A stretch of 64,000 bases of DNA from Callaeas wilsoni (taxonomy: Eukaryota > Chordata > Aves > Passeriformes > Callaeidae), in contig VWPU01009473.1 of assembly GCA_013398955.1 (NCBI GenBank), positions 2,565 through 66,564 of the forward strand, read 5' to 3'. A model generated the notes under the pieces. It was given only the letters and a program-made list of their open reading frames with translations. It ran no database searches and had not been told where the DNA came from. Below, piece by piece: positions 47,502 through 60,700 of the stretch. Made by a program: the position numbers and the translations under genes. The first letter of the stretch is position 1. Each line of letters starts with the position of its first letter.

Positions 47502-50153
47502 CTGTGGCAATTTTTATGAGATGGGTGCCCTCCCCAGTTACACAGTAGGTATCCTTTACATACATATATAATTTTTGTTTTATCTGTAACTTTAGTTCAT
47601 TCATTCGTTTCCTGAAATTCCACTGACCCTATCAAAGTAATTCTGTTCTCTGATCAAGGGATTTATTTCCATTCCCCTTCCTATATAATTGTTTCTGCTG
47701 CACTTTGTCACTACAAGTGCACATTCTTTTTCATTCTGTTTTGGTGCAACTCCACAAAGCTATTGATTTTATTTTATATTTCCTGTTACTCACTTCTTGC
47801 TAACTTACTGAATTACAAATGTTTGGGGTTTTTTTAACAGATCACATGTGTTGGCAAGAATGATTGTTGTCAACCTGCTGTTTTCTTATGTTGCTTGCTA
47901 AATATTTATTAACTACTTATCAAAAGAAATGGTATGGTTTTCAAACCCCATCCATACAGGTATGTGGGAATTGCAACTCTGGTTTTCTTATTAAGTTGGG
48001 TCACTCTCTGGTTCACATAAGATTCCCTTGAAGACTGTCCAAGCTTCTCAAACTGTTGTAAATGACCTCTCTACACCACTGTAGAGATGCAAAGCTGTAA
48101 GGACATGTGAACACTCAGGTCATGGTCAGGAACGCTTCCTCTCCATGGTCTTGTCCTAGAATACAACAATAACAGTGTCCTTGTTAAAGCAAATCAAAAG
48201 CATTTTTACTCTGAATCTTGATGCTGATAAATTCTTCTAAAAACTGCTTTTACACTACAGGTTTGCTGTTATAAGTAATTTTTTTTCACACAGTTACAAA
48301 CTGAGAGATGGAAGATAATGCTAAACTCTCAAACTCACATGACTGTCTTAAAATTCACTGAATAATTGCAAAATAACATAATTGGTTACATTTGCAACTT
48401 TAAATACTAATCTTTTCATCTTAAATTCTATCATATTTGCTAACAGGGGTGATGCATGAAGTCGGTTGAGGAGTTCTGGACAATGTACTTTTCCCTACAC
48501 AATCCATTGAATTTTACATAAAAAATGTAAAACTCTATATGCTTGTGTGGTATTTTCTCAGCATGCTTTTTGCTGCAAAGACTGTCTGAAAGATGGAATC
48601 AGTTCAGTAATCTGGAAAATGAGGCCCTAGGACAAAGAATGCAGAAAAATAACTACATAATTGTTTGAAGTTTTCTGTGATGTATCAAGCATGAGATTGC
48701 TAGGGAACAAATCAGGTAACACAAGCACCAAATACTGTCTTCGAAGACCTAATGTCTGCTCTTCAGCTGACTTTCCAGAAGGCAGCAAGCCCAATTTGTG
48801 TCAGTGCCATATCTTCACAATCCAATGTGATTGAATACATTAAGGCTTCTGAAATACTACTAGATACCTACTTTTTGACACTAAATAGCTCTACAGAGAC
48901 CACGATCAATTCTGTGCTTTTCAAGAAGAAATTTTATTTCCTTGCTTTGCCAACCTCTTTTCATAAAAAGAAGTATCATTGCTTTACACATCATGCTGAA
49001 AATACTAAATGGAAATACACACATACACATGCTTAGTGATAATTTTAAAATGTTTAATCCTTTTTATATTCTTGACTTTCATTTAGGACTACTGGGAAGA
49101 ATTTACTTGAGATTTTTGACTTTCCAAAATCAGGACAGTCATGACAAAGACTTAGAGGATTTCCATTCCTCTTATTTCTAAAACTTGGTTTCTCAGCTGA
49201 GGAGATCTATTGGAACTCAAACAAGTCCAGATATTTTTCAGGTTTTTTTCTTAGTGAATAATTGACAATATTATAAAGATTTTTTTCTTTTTGCTAATAG
49301 TAATGCCCTCTGTCAAAGATCTCTTCTGAATCAGTTGTCTTTTCTGCTACACATATAAAAAGACAGAAAAAAATAAGTAGAGAAGAAAAAAAAAACCTCT
49401 GACAGACTTTGACATTTGGATCAAAATGTTTATTAACATGTTCTGATAATCATCTTTTCAAGAGAGAAAGATACATTGTACTACACAAGTTGAATTTCTA
49501 GCTCCAACAAAATGATATAAGGACTGTGTATCATATTCTTATATGCTTCCTGTATATCCATATCTTTTTCATACAGAATAAAAGGACATGAAAATTTTTT
49601 CACAACTTTTTTGGGTAGTCAATGAGAATTGCAAAAATATTTATAGTTCATCTCCCTTTAATGAATGAGTTTTATGTTTGGCTATTTTTGAACTTGGTTT
49701 ATAAAGCAACGTATTCTGCTCTGAGATGACTATATTAAAATGCATCCCTCTAGAGCAATGTATGTTGCTGACACAGCTGGTTATTTGGTAACTCAGGGAG
49801 CTGAAAGATGATGTTTGTCTGAAATTAATGTTTGTCTGGTTTTATAGCATTACTCCATAAAATGTGTAGTTCAGCACATAAAATTTTGGGAGAAATATGT
49901 CTGGTTGCATTAAAAAAAAGGGGAACAAACAATTTCAGAGCAAAGTTCTCTCTTAGGTAGACATTTTACTATTTCTGTTTTTCCTTTCCTTGGTTCTTCT
50001 TTCATCCTACAGAAGTAAAAGTAATCTTAGTTCTTCCAATATACACTTGGGGAACAGCAGAAAAAAATAAGATAAGTCTCACACAACCTGTCATACACCC
50101 CTGAGACAGAAAAGGGAGAAAATTATGTTGCTTTAAAAAATTGAGGGTTCCCT
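47502..50153. other. Unassigned AT-rich non-coding DNA
   Basis: Nothing recognised; a 94-codon plus-strand frame at 48.75-49.04 kb has no motif and ends in a His/Thr simple stretch. Confidence 0.55.
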
Positions 50154-50458
50154 CGGTAACAAATGATAGAACAATAGAAAATGTACTCAAGTTGCACCAG
50201 GAGAGATTTAGAGTGTATATTAGGAAAAATATCTGCACTGAAAGGGCTGTCAAGCTTTGGAACAGGCTGCCCAGGGATGTGGTTGAGTCACCATCCCTGT
50301 AAGCATTCATAAGATGGGGCACCTAGGGACAGAGTTTAGTGGTGGACTGGCAGTGTTAGGTTAATGGTTGGACTTGATCATCCTAAAGGTCTTTTCCAAC
50401 CTCTAAGATTCTATGATTCTATGGTTCTATGATTCTATGGTTTTATGATTCTATGATC
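50154..50458 (+). mobile_element. CR1 LINE 3' end with six tail units
   Basis: It shows GGTAACAAATGATAGAACAA, CTCAAGTTGCACCAGGAGAG, TTTGGAACAGGCTGCCCAGG with GATGTGGTTGAGTCACCATC, AGTGGTGGACTGGCAGTG, GGTTGGACTTGATCATCCTA and TCTTTTCCAACCT, all in the order of the CR1 3' region. From 50408 to 50455 the tail has six 8-bp units (four ATTCTATG plus GTTCTATG and GTTTTATG). The element is 5'-truncated, as is normal for CR1, and is the best preserved CR1 3' end in the window. It contains no coding capacity. Confidence 0.96.
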
Positions 50459-53400
50459 CTGGTGCTAACAGTTGCTGAAATCTGCTGTATCCATAACCAA
50501 ACAATGTAGTCTAAGTATATCTTAAATCAATACTGTGCTGTAATTCTGTGCTGATATTTCCCTCTCTTCAAATCATGAGCCTATCAAGCAAAATGTCCAG
50601 AAGCAGCTTTTTGAGATCATATTCATTTTGGTGTGCAGTGATGAATCGAATGCTGGTCTTTTCAAGGTCCCACAAAAGTTTTTTTATTTAAGTGATGCTT
50701 CTGGTATTGAAGAGGCAAATTATATGAAGGTATTTCTGAAGTATTAAATTCAAGGAAAACTCTCTTCTCCTGTGTACCTTGTTCTTTCGGAAGCTATGAG
50801 TGTCTGAGAAATTCTAAATATCTTTAAAATTCTGCAGCAGTTTCTGAGCAGACTTGGTAAGTTCCCTCCCCCATTCTGTGACACTACATAGCATAATTGA
50901 ATTAGTCTACATCAAGTGGCTATCAATGGTAAAAACAATACATTTAAAAAATCACCTAAAAATAATGTTTTTCAACCAGCTGTTAAATCAAGTAATTTAT
51001 TTGTTTTATTGCACATTTGCATAATAGGGCAAACCAGAAACTCTCTGTAACAGATGTGCTGGTGGCAGGGAGATTTGATTACTGGCATCTATTATTAATC
51101 ACTGCACAAATCTTAAATGATTTGTTTCAACAGTTTGATCAATTTACATCCAAGTACTTGCATTTATGCACAAAATGTGGAGATAAAACATCTGTTCACA
51201 CCTTTACTAGCAGCCCTGATTTTTTAATAAGGTTGAAGTTTGTGTTGAGGAAGACACAAGAGACTGACAACTTCTGAAAAGATTTCACTGTTTCTGAGAA
51301 TAACTCATAACTGAAAGGCATTTCATGTGGGCAATTATATCTATATGGTGCTTCTTTTGACATGAAAAAATAGGAAAACAGTTTTCCAGCATGACCAAAG
51401 TTTTCACAAATTTAATTAAAGACATTTTTATTAAGGTTTGGGATCTATGTACAAATTGTTGAGACTCTGGTAAATGATAACATGTATCTTCAACATAAAG
51501 TATCTTGAATTTTGTAACAAGTTTTTCTAACTTATAAATTTACTTTTAAGTTCCTAGTGGTTAGGAAAACAAATATTTAATTTTATTAATTTTCTTTTAC
51601 TATTTTAATTGTTCCAAAGGAGGCAAAATTATGCATATGCAGTACAACTGAAGCACAGACTACAACTGGTAGTATCTGTGTACTTTAATACATTTCAGAC
51701 AAGATGTGCAATGTTTCTGTCTAAGGGTCAGAACTCAAAATTGTTTATATTTGTCTCATTTATGCATCTGAATTTCTAGACTGACTATCACTGATAGCTA
51801 TTTTTTGATGAAGGTGATATTCTAGATGGTATAAGTCGTAAGCTGACATAAAAGCCACATTACCTGTTGTATAATGCGTCATTTCTGCCACCACAGAATA
51901 CAGTTCATGTTCATGTTCAGATACAAAAGTGGATGAAGCCTGGTGCTGTCATATAATTTATGGAGGATAGAATCACAGGGCAGATAGGTTTCTAACTTCA
52001 TAGTGCTTTTAAGATCAAAAGAAAGACATGCAGATAACCCCTTGTGGTCTTGTCCCAGAGGAAATCAGGAATCACACTGGGTCTGTTGCTGTCTGACCGT
52101 GTAGGTGCTGTGCTGCGTCTCTTCCCACTGGGTTCAGGTGCCTTCTGAAGGCAAATTACCTCACAACCAGCACAGAAGATGGTACCGTTGCCTAAGGGTT
52201 AAATTAAATTTTACCAGCTGACAACATTTGAAGCATAAGTTTATAAGCATACCAGCAAAGAAAAGTTGAAGTGCTCCAGATCTAATGGCTGCAAATATGA
52301 AAATAGTAGTCTTTTATGCCATATAGATGATTCTCATACACTGCGGAGTTCTGCCTGAGGTACATACAGTCTCTCTCCAGGAAATACATGGATCCAATCA
52401 GTGATTCTAGGTTTTATACATCACATAGATCAGTATAAGATACAATATAAGATGGAGAGCTAAAAAGTGATTTTGTTTCAAAATACAGGATTTCTAACTG
52501 GCGTTTTAATAGATCACACAGATTTTATTATATGCCTCCAAAAAAAAGTGAAGAAAGTATATTTTCCCCATTAAATTGGCAACTATTTTGGCTTGATAAC
52601 ATTCATGAATATTTCAGCTCTGAGTTAGAAACACTGCCTGCTATGATTCCCCTTATACTTTCATACACACTCACCTTGTAAGAAATATTTGTTTTTGTTT
52701 ACTTTTTAACTTTTATTATTAGAATTATTCCTTTTTTTCCAATTGATAAAACTTTCCTTTAGAAGTTTTCTCAAAGTGTGTTCACAGCTTCCTGAGGGGC
52801 AAAAAACCCAAACAAGAAAACCAACACAGCAGTAGCAGATGGAAACACAAGAAAAGGCTTATAAATCAGGGTTATGAGTGGTTCAGTAATTCCAATATGA
52901 GTTATAGGACAAAATGTCTAAGGGAGTCAGAGGGTAATACAATCCAGACAACAAACTTAACTCTATTACAGATACACAGCCATCTCCAAAGCTATTACTA
53001 CAGTTGCCTGAGGTGTCTGTTGAGAAGCCAGATGTCGCTCCTCCATAACTTAGTGTCTTATGATTGTCATTTAATCTGAAGGAGAAGGAAACATCGTGTT
53101 TAGATGCAGCAAATATAAACCCAACTTCAACTGCATTCCCAGTTTGTTTTATAAAATCATAAAACGTGAATTTCAAGGCCACCTTTAATGCTCAGGCTAT
53201 CTAGTTTAATTGTATTCAACAGCTAGCATTATTTTTTCTGGAATATTTATATTAGTTTCGGTTCTCTTGGATCTGTAGACTTGTAACTATTGAAACTCCC
53301 TTACATTTTCGTATCACGTCCCAAAAGCATGTAACATATACTCTTGAGGTCATGCTATAACAACACCAAACGACAGGCTGTGGCAAAGCCTTCATATTAT

Positions 53401-54152
53401 TAAGTTAGTAAGAAAGGGTTTAAGTCATTGGTTTCTTAGGTTCCTAGACCTCTTTAAAATTGTACAGGTCTTGGGGACACTGAAAGGAAATCACGACTTT
53501 GATGCTTTAGTTTCTAAAACTGAAACTTAACCTCCAAATAAACCCTAACATTAATCCAACAGAAGAAACCTACTCCAATTAGAGAAAAGAAAAACAAAGT
53601 TGTCTGCATTGTCATCATCTTTTTCTCATGGCTGCAGGCTCTGCAATAAGCTACTCTTGCAACACTTTCCATTTCAAAAGATATTTTGTTTGCCATATCT
53701 TTGAAGTCATGGCAGTATCCAGAATAAACTGGTCATTTGAAGTCCTGGATTTCCAATCCATAACTGTAAGACCAAACCTAATCCTAACACATAGATAAAA
53801 TTAAAATCCCCATCTATACAAAATAAATGACAAAATATATTGGCTTATAAGACAAAGAATGTTGTTGTCAGCTGAAACCAAGGACTTATATTCTCTGTTG
53901 TTCTACTGACAAGTTTTCTAACCATAAAACAAGGGTAGAGTTTGGGATTAGTGTTTGTAATGTATATATATCTGCCTAGTTTATTGCTTTATGCTATACA
54001 CCCCCAAACACAGGAAGAGATCGGGTATTGATTGGCACCAAGAACTCCTGTTACTATTTTTAATGGTGTAATATTTCTTCTAGTTATAGCTAAAGTTAAG
54101 ACAAGGGCAAGCAGACAAGAGTGTGTGTACTGCTTAAAGCTAGGGATTTCTT
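50459..54152. other. Unassigned AT-rich non-coding DNA
   Basis: No gene recognised. A 99-codon minus-strand frame at 52.88-53.18 kb has no family motif. The patch at 51.97-52.2 kb is slightly richer in GC; GATAGAATCACAG there recalls an antisense CR1 tail, but the rest does not follow. Confidence 0.5.
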
Positions 54153-54197
54153 TTCTTCTTCTTCTTCTTCTTCTTCTTCTTCTTCTTCTTCTTCTTC
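54153..54197. repeat. (TTC)15 microsatellite
   Basis: Fifteen perfect TTC units, a pure pyrimidine strand with GAA on the other strand. The surrounding poly-Leu frame is a by-product of the repeat. Confidence 0.99.
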
Positions 54198-54420
54198 TTT
54201 CAATTGGTCTTCTGGGTGTAGTTCAGTCTGGGGAAAAGAAAGTAGTCTCAGGAATACAAATTTTTTAAATCAATTTTTCATGGACTCATAAAATAAGAAA
54301 GAAGTAGAGGGCCTTTGCTTGGGTTCTTTTAAAATAAAACTTATTTGGATATAAACAGATTTGGCCTTGTTTTAAAAATACAGTGATTATTTTGAATATG
54401 AGTTTTAAGTAGAATATAGT

Positions 54421-54775
54421 TTTCATCGTAGAATGGTTTGGCTTGGAAAGGACCTTAAAAAACATCTTGTTCCAATGCACTCGCACAGTCAGGGATATCT
54501 TCTGCTAGATGAGATTCCTCAAAGCCCCATCCAACATGGCCTTGAGTATCTGCAGAGATGAGGCATCCATAACTCCTCTGGGAAACTTATTCCACTCTCC
54601 CTACACCCTCAGAGTAAAATATATCTTCCTAATATCTAACCAGAATCTACCCTCCATATGTTTAAAACCATTACCCCTTGTTCTATCACTACACTCCCTG
54701 ATAAATAATCCCTCTCCAGTGCTCTTGTAGGCCCCCTTAAAATACTTCAAGGCCACTAAATTTACATTCCTTTAG
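54421..54775 (-). mobile_element. CR1 LINE 3' end, antisense
   Basis: Read on the plus strand it gives the reverse complement of the CR1 3' end: GTAGAATGGTTTGGCTTGG, AAAGGACCTTAAAAAACATC and CAAAGCCCCATCCAACATGG. It continues with CTTGAGTATCTGCAGAGATG, GGGAAACTTATTCCACTCTC, ATATCTTCCTAATATCTAAC, CATTACCCCTTGTTCTATC and TCTTGTAGGCCCCCTTA. The last ~350 bp of the element are present; the repeated tail has been reduced to a single decayed unit. It is another subfamily than the copy at 50.2 kb. Confidence 0.93.
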
Positions 54776-57700
54776 ATCAAATTCAATTAGTCTGTTTTCA
54801 TTCACAGAAATGAAGGAAGTGCCCGAGTTCCATTGACATACAATGATTCTTAGATGGTGGAAATATTTGATGACTTTCAAAATCTCACCCAATATCATAA
54901 CTATAGATAAACTTTATTTTTTTCCCATTTTCACATATCTGAATTCGTTTAACCAAAATATGGCAGTAGATTTGCCTTTTTCTTCCTCTGAAAATTGATG
55001 AAAAAATTATTTGAACGATTCAATTAACTTTTTTCATTTTTCTTTTTTTTTCCCAAAGCAGTTATTACTCAGACTGAAAGTCCCTATTCTTGTAATGGCC
55101 CAGAAGCAATTATTTGGGGTTTGGAAACTGAAATATGTGTCTAGCTGTTAAAGAATATAATTTGGTGGGAACAGAGTGGAATACGGAGAGAGCTTAACCC
55201 CAATTTCCCATTTTAAAATAAGAAATGTACTGCTGTTTTCATATATAGACCCATGTTTAAAGGAACAGGTGTGCCATTTAAACTTTACAGGTGCACAGTC
55301 TGTGGATGGACTGATCTCCTCTGCAATCATTAAGTCCTCTTCAGTGTATTCTTCCTCTGTCTTAATCTAGGCATAGTAAAATGTAGAACAGATTCTTTGT
55401 GTATAAGGTAGGCCTCTTTCTAATCTAAAAGCAGTATCTCTAGCTGAGGAGAGTGGTGTCATGCTTGTTGAGTTTAACATCTATCACATTCGCTAGACCT
55501 TTGTTTTTCACTAACCTGGTGTTTGAGACAGGCACAGAGAATGCTATTAGCCCATGAATGCTGAATTATGTAGACTCAGGGGCTGTGCAAGCTGGCGTCT
55601 CCCTACAGTCTGGATGTTACCAAACCATATGGACTCCCCATGAGTGGCTTGTAGCCAGCCTGTCCCGTTGACCCAGCCACGAGTAGGGTAGGTGGGGAAA
55701 AATTGGGACAGACAGATTGTTAAGAAAAATCCATAGTGGTGAGATCTGTCTGAGGAAAAGCTGGGAAATTAAGTCAGTGGATCCAGGTTAGAATCAGTCC
55801 TGGAGACCACAATGAAGGTCAGACACAACATCACAATTTCTGGGCAAGTCTATAGGCACATCCAAGTTCAAGCTGGGGAGTTCATTATCTGGGTCAAGTT
55901 CAGGGTCCAGATCAACAGGGTGCATGACTGTGATGTAGTTTGAACTGTATTTCAGGCACGTTTCAGAGGGAGACCTTGGGCTTTTCCACATCTATTATGT
56001 GGATGGAGTCAGAATACAAGTAGCATAATTTCCACTATAAGTTATATAGTACTATTTTTGTTTAAATGGGTCTGATGTGAATTCTTTGGCATTTCTCATT
56101 TTGCATATAAAATGGCAACACTTAAAATTTTAAGAATCTGCAACTATTACAACAAGACCATAGCTCTTCTTTTTAATAAAGTTATATAGTGAAAATGGCA
56201 GTATAACATATTTTAAATATTTTATTTGTTACCCCATCACATTTTGTTTCATATATTTTCCTTGAAAGTGCTGAAAGTCTAATGTGTAAAGAAGACGGAG
56301 GTGCATGTTTTGTGAAAGTGAGGTTTGCTTACTGAAAAAAAAGAGATTGAGCAGTATAGAACGCACTGAACCTTGAGGTTAGTTGAAGCTGTCTTTCTTG
56401 ACAGACCAGTGTTTACTGATATGATACAGCTACCTGATTCAAAAGAATCGTGAACCTATATTCAATTCTGAATGAACACAGTGAACACAGCAGGCTTTAA
56501 ACATGCACACAAATCATAATGACTAAATATCAGTGACTAAACTATGCCTGTGAAATATATGCACATATGTAAAAAGGCAATTGAGCTGAAGCCATGCATA
56601 TGCATGAACAAGATGAATAATTGCATGTGCAGGCTACCACCAGTGCATGAAATTACCTGTTTTGCAAGTGTAAATTAGTGTTTTGCATCCCCATTTACCT
56701 GTTTGCTGTCCTTATATTTGTTGTGTTCAAGTTAACTGACTGTCTGATAATTTGTGCGCTAGCGTACAAACAAAAGAATGAAAGGAAAAAAACCTATATT
56801 AATCTCAGGAAGAAATAAAAATGATAATATTTTTCATTCCTATACTAGAGATATAATATTATGTCATTGAATATCTGCAAGACATATTTGTAAGATGTAT
56901 TGAAATCATATAGTGTTAGTGCTATCCTCCAAAACAGCCAATGCTTCAGAACACATGCATGAAGATTGATGCAGTTCATTGCACAGTTAAAATACCTAAA
57001 AATTGCAATAATAACCTGACTGTCATTTTAATGCTAAATTTTTTAAATATATTTAATTTAGAATAAAGAGAACTCAAAATAGTTAAGATGCTTGAGATAA
57101 AAAACTCCATGAAAACTAAAAAAAAAAAGTCAGCTATAAAACCCATTTGTCTTAAAAAGCTGTACAATTGCAAAATATTTTATAATCTCTAAATCTGCTT
57201 TGTATTGACCCCACAATTTATCTATGACATATAAGTCACTTATCGCAATCATGCAGTTAAATCCCATTAGCCACAGCATTACAGGAGCTGGCATTTCCAA
57301 CCAGAACAAAATACTAATTTCTAGTTTCATTCTTGGTGAGATAGCAATGCAGTAGTGCTACCACCTGATCTGCAAGTAACTATACATTACTATTCTGAGG
57401 ATTTACCATTTCAAGAGTTCCTAGCATCCTTTGAAAGTACTACTGTGTAACTAATTTTCTTTGTGTAATTGTTAGGGTACTCCTCAGAAGACAGTGCAAA
57501 TTAATGCAAGCTACAAAGATAAATAATAAGTTAGAAATCAATAGCACTCCTCTTGTGTTCTTCCTGTTGAAGTACAGGGCAGTATTATTACCTGCAAGTC
57601 TTCATTCTATACATTCAGACATTGAATTAATTGAAGTTGAGACAGACTCTTAAAGTCTCTTGAAGTACTGCCACTGAAAATACCAACTGATTTATGTCAA

Positions 57701-60700
57701 GGGGTCTTTTATATCCTCTCTAAAGGTTCAGACACAAAATACCTGACACGGTTCTTCCCCCTCCCCATAAAACTGAATTAAGTGGCATAATGAGCAATGC
57801 TGAGTTTCCAGGACCGAACAATAAAAGAAAGTTTTAATTTGCTCAATTTCTACAAGAACAGACCCTTGAGCAAAATGTTATGGACCTATCTCTTAAAGAA
57901 TGTAATACACTGGAAAAAAGCTTCCAAAATTTTCCCTGGGCTTAAAAGTCTTGCCAGTGTTCTGCAAATTTCCCAGTTGCTTTTTCCAGCATTCATACAT
58001 GAACATATGTAGAAGCCAGTTTTGGAGACAATTTAGCAGAGGCTCACTGTGATAATATCAAGTGCTGAATACAAAAAGTACCTTGAAGACACCTCAACTC
58101 TTTTGCATGAGACTCATTTGAGGTAAAAGTATTCAGCCCTGGAATCTTCTGTAGGCCAAGGGTTCTTTCCCCATGTGCTTGAAAAGTCCAAATCAACGAG
58201 GAAGATGAATTTTAGGTGGATGAAAGGAAGAGGTTTCTTTCTGCAGTAAAAAGAAGTTGGACCCAGGCTGACTTTCTACAAATCCAATAACGGTGTCTAA
58301 AATACTAGTAGTGGTTTGTAAGCTGTTGCCTTTGCTCACAGTTTCTCCAGTAGTTAATGTGTATCCAACACATAATTGCAAGAGTGCCAAAGATAAACCA
58401 GGCAAACGACATGAAAAGACAGACATGGAAAGCTACATGAAAAGCTCTGGGGATGGCCTGTTCATGTTTTGTCTCATTGAGATGACCCTTTTACCTAGCC
58501 TGGAACTGACTGAGTCTTCCTTTTATGTTTCCTTGAATAATCCAAGTATTCCTGCTTGCTTCCTAGTGCCAGAAGTGGTTCTTAAGAAACCCCTTATGTC
58601 CTCACTTTATAAGCTTAGAGAAATACACTGCAGAAGACATTTGCCTTTACAAGCCTCAGCTGGGTATTGCCAAAGTTATCCATGGGAAATCCAGCGCACA
58701 GATGGCCCAGCTGGCAAAATTCAGACATTCTGTGTTGATACAAGGGAACGTATTTCCATCTGAGATAACAAACAAGTCTATCTTCCCTCTCCTTCCTTCG
58801 AATTGCCAGTTGCTAATTTTCAGGACCCAGAGAGTACTCTGTTAAACCTACTTATTGCTTTACTGTCTGTTTAATAATAAAGTAAAATTGACCATAGTCA
58901 ACCTATGAAATAAATGATACAGTAAATCTCTGCTTCAATAGTGTGACATTAAAGATTTAGTTTGCTTATGGTTTATTTTTATCATGCTTTTGATTTGTTG
59001 ACCTACCTAGAAAATAATTAATTGATAACGGTATCTTGTTTACTGAAAAATATAGAGTAAAAAAGCCCACACAAATGATGATACTCTCTTATTACTATTC
59101 TATTTAGCTTAATGAAAGGCCTGCATCAAAGGGTCTAACCCCAGAGGACTTTCTAAAGTAGGATTTATGCTTTTCTACTTTAGTCTCCTTTTTTTTCCCT
59201 GAAGCAGAAAAGGTTGTGGATGTTTTGGGCTGTGCTGTCGTTTCACTTGTATAATGTATATTATACCTTTGAAAGACCTCAGCATTGCCAAGGTTTCACA
59301 AATCTCGATTTGAGCTAACTCAGCCACAAAAGTATCTGAAACAGTAAGTTTTTAAGGTTGTAACAAACATTACATTTAATGAGTACAGTGCACATGTAAT
59401 GATGCACTGAATCAGTATGAAGCCTCAAAAAATGATTTCTGTTGGCACTATAAAAGGAATGCAATTTTTCTTGTTGAAATACCATTTTTCAGTTACTGCA
59501 TGACTGATGTGGTAATTATCCCCTACACCTGGGATTTAAATCCAATCCTACAAGCCCATTTTCTGTTTGCAAGCTGTCAGACTGATGCATAGTCTTTGTT
59601 CTTATCTGGCAATAGTCGAGGAATCAGTAATTCAGAAACAACAAAGCCACTGATGGGTCATCATGTAATCTGCACTGAAAATTGCAATCTGTAATGAGAT
59701 TGGAAACACAGATGAGAGGACTAAAACTGATTACCTACCATATCTAAAATTTTCAATTTTATTGCACAAATATGATCAAACTAGCTCATAAATTTAGGGA
59801 TTAGTTGAGAATAGAGTAAAGATTACTTTTAAATTAGGTGAAAAGGAGGCAAGTTATTTAAATGTAAATTATTTGTTTTACAGCAATTTAATTCATCTCC
59901 AGGGTGATTCACATCTTTACATTACTTTATTTTCCATTTCAGAATATGGTATATCTTGTTGATTAGTCAGGACTGGTGTAAGATACTTTGTTCCCTTAAA
60001 ATAAATATAAGTTCGATGATGAAAAGAAAACAAATACTGGTCAGTCATATTTTATATTACAGGCTGGGAAGATGTGAGCTGCTTCTCAGCAAAGTAACCA
60101 AAAATAGACTTCATCTAAGTTAAAAGTATAAGTTTTATTGATGTTCCTGATTTATTTAATGCCCTGATAGCAACTTACAGGTAGATGCTACACTGTTCTT
60201 TTCGATTCAAAACTATAAATCACTGTTTTCTTCACTAATGAGATTATGACTAGTATGATGAACAGAAATAAACTATCATAGATATTTCCAATAGATTCCT
60301 GACCAAGCACTCTGCTGAAAAAGTGGAAAAATTTTTCCAGTTACTCAGGACATTGACTGATATATTCTTTTCTTCAAACTTTCTTGAAGATATTTGGTTC
60401 TTTTCTAATATAAGTATATTTTCCTTTATTCTAAATGTAATCTTTGGCTCCAGAAGGTACTCTAAATTCTCCACTAGTGTTCAACATGTACAATTCTAGA
60501 AAATCTAGAAAAGATAGATCTGTCCAAGAAAAGAGAAGCAAATCTATTATTTTTGTAATAGTATTGGATAATCCCTCCAGAAAAAGAGTTTAGAGGTGCA
60601 AGAGCCATTCAGAATATCTGTTTACTCAGTATATCACATGCATGGGTCCATAACAACTATTTAATTTACCATTTTCATGTACACATCTTCAATTATGGTC

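Noticed and set aside
51967..52020. Possible antisense CR1 tail (GATAGAATCACAG)
   Set aside because: The next 50 bases do not follow the CR1 3' sequence, so the resemblance is too short.
54032..54268. Open frame with a long Leu run, like a signal peptide or membrane segment
   Set aside because: The Leu run is the (TTC)15 microsatellite read out of phase; nothing else in the frame is recognisable.
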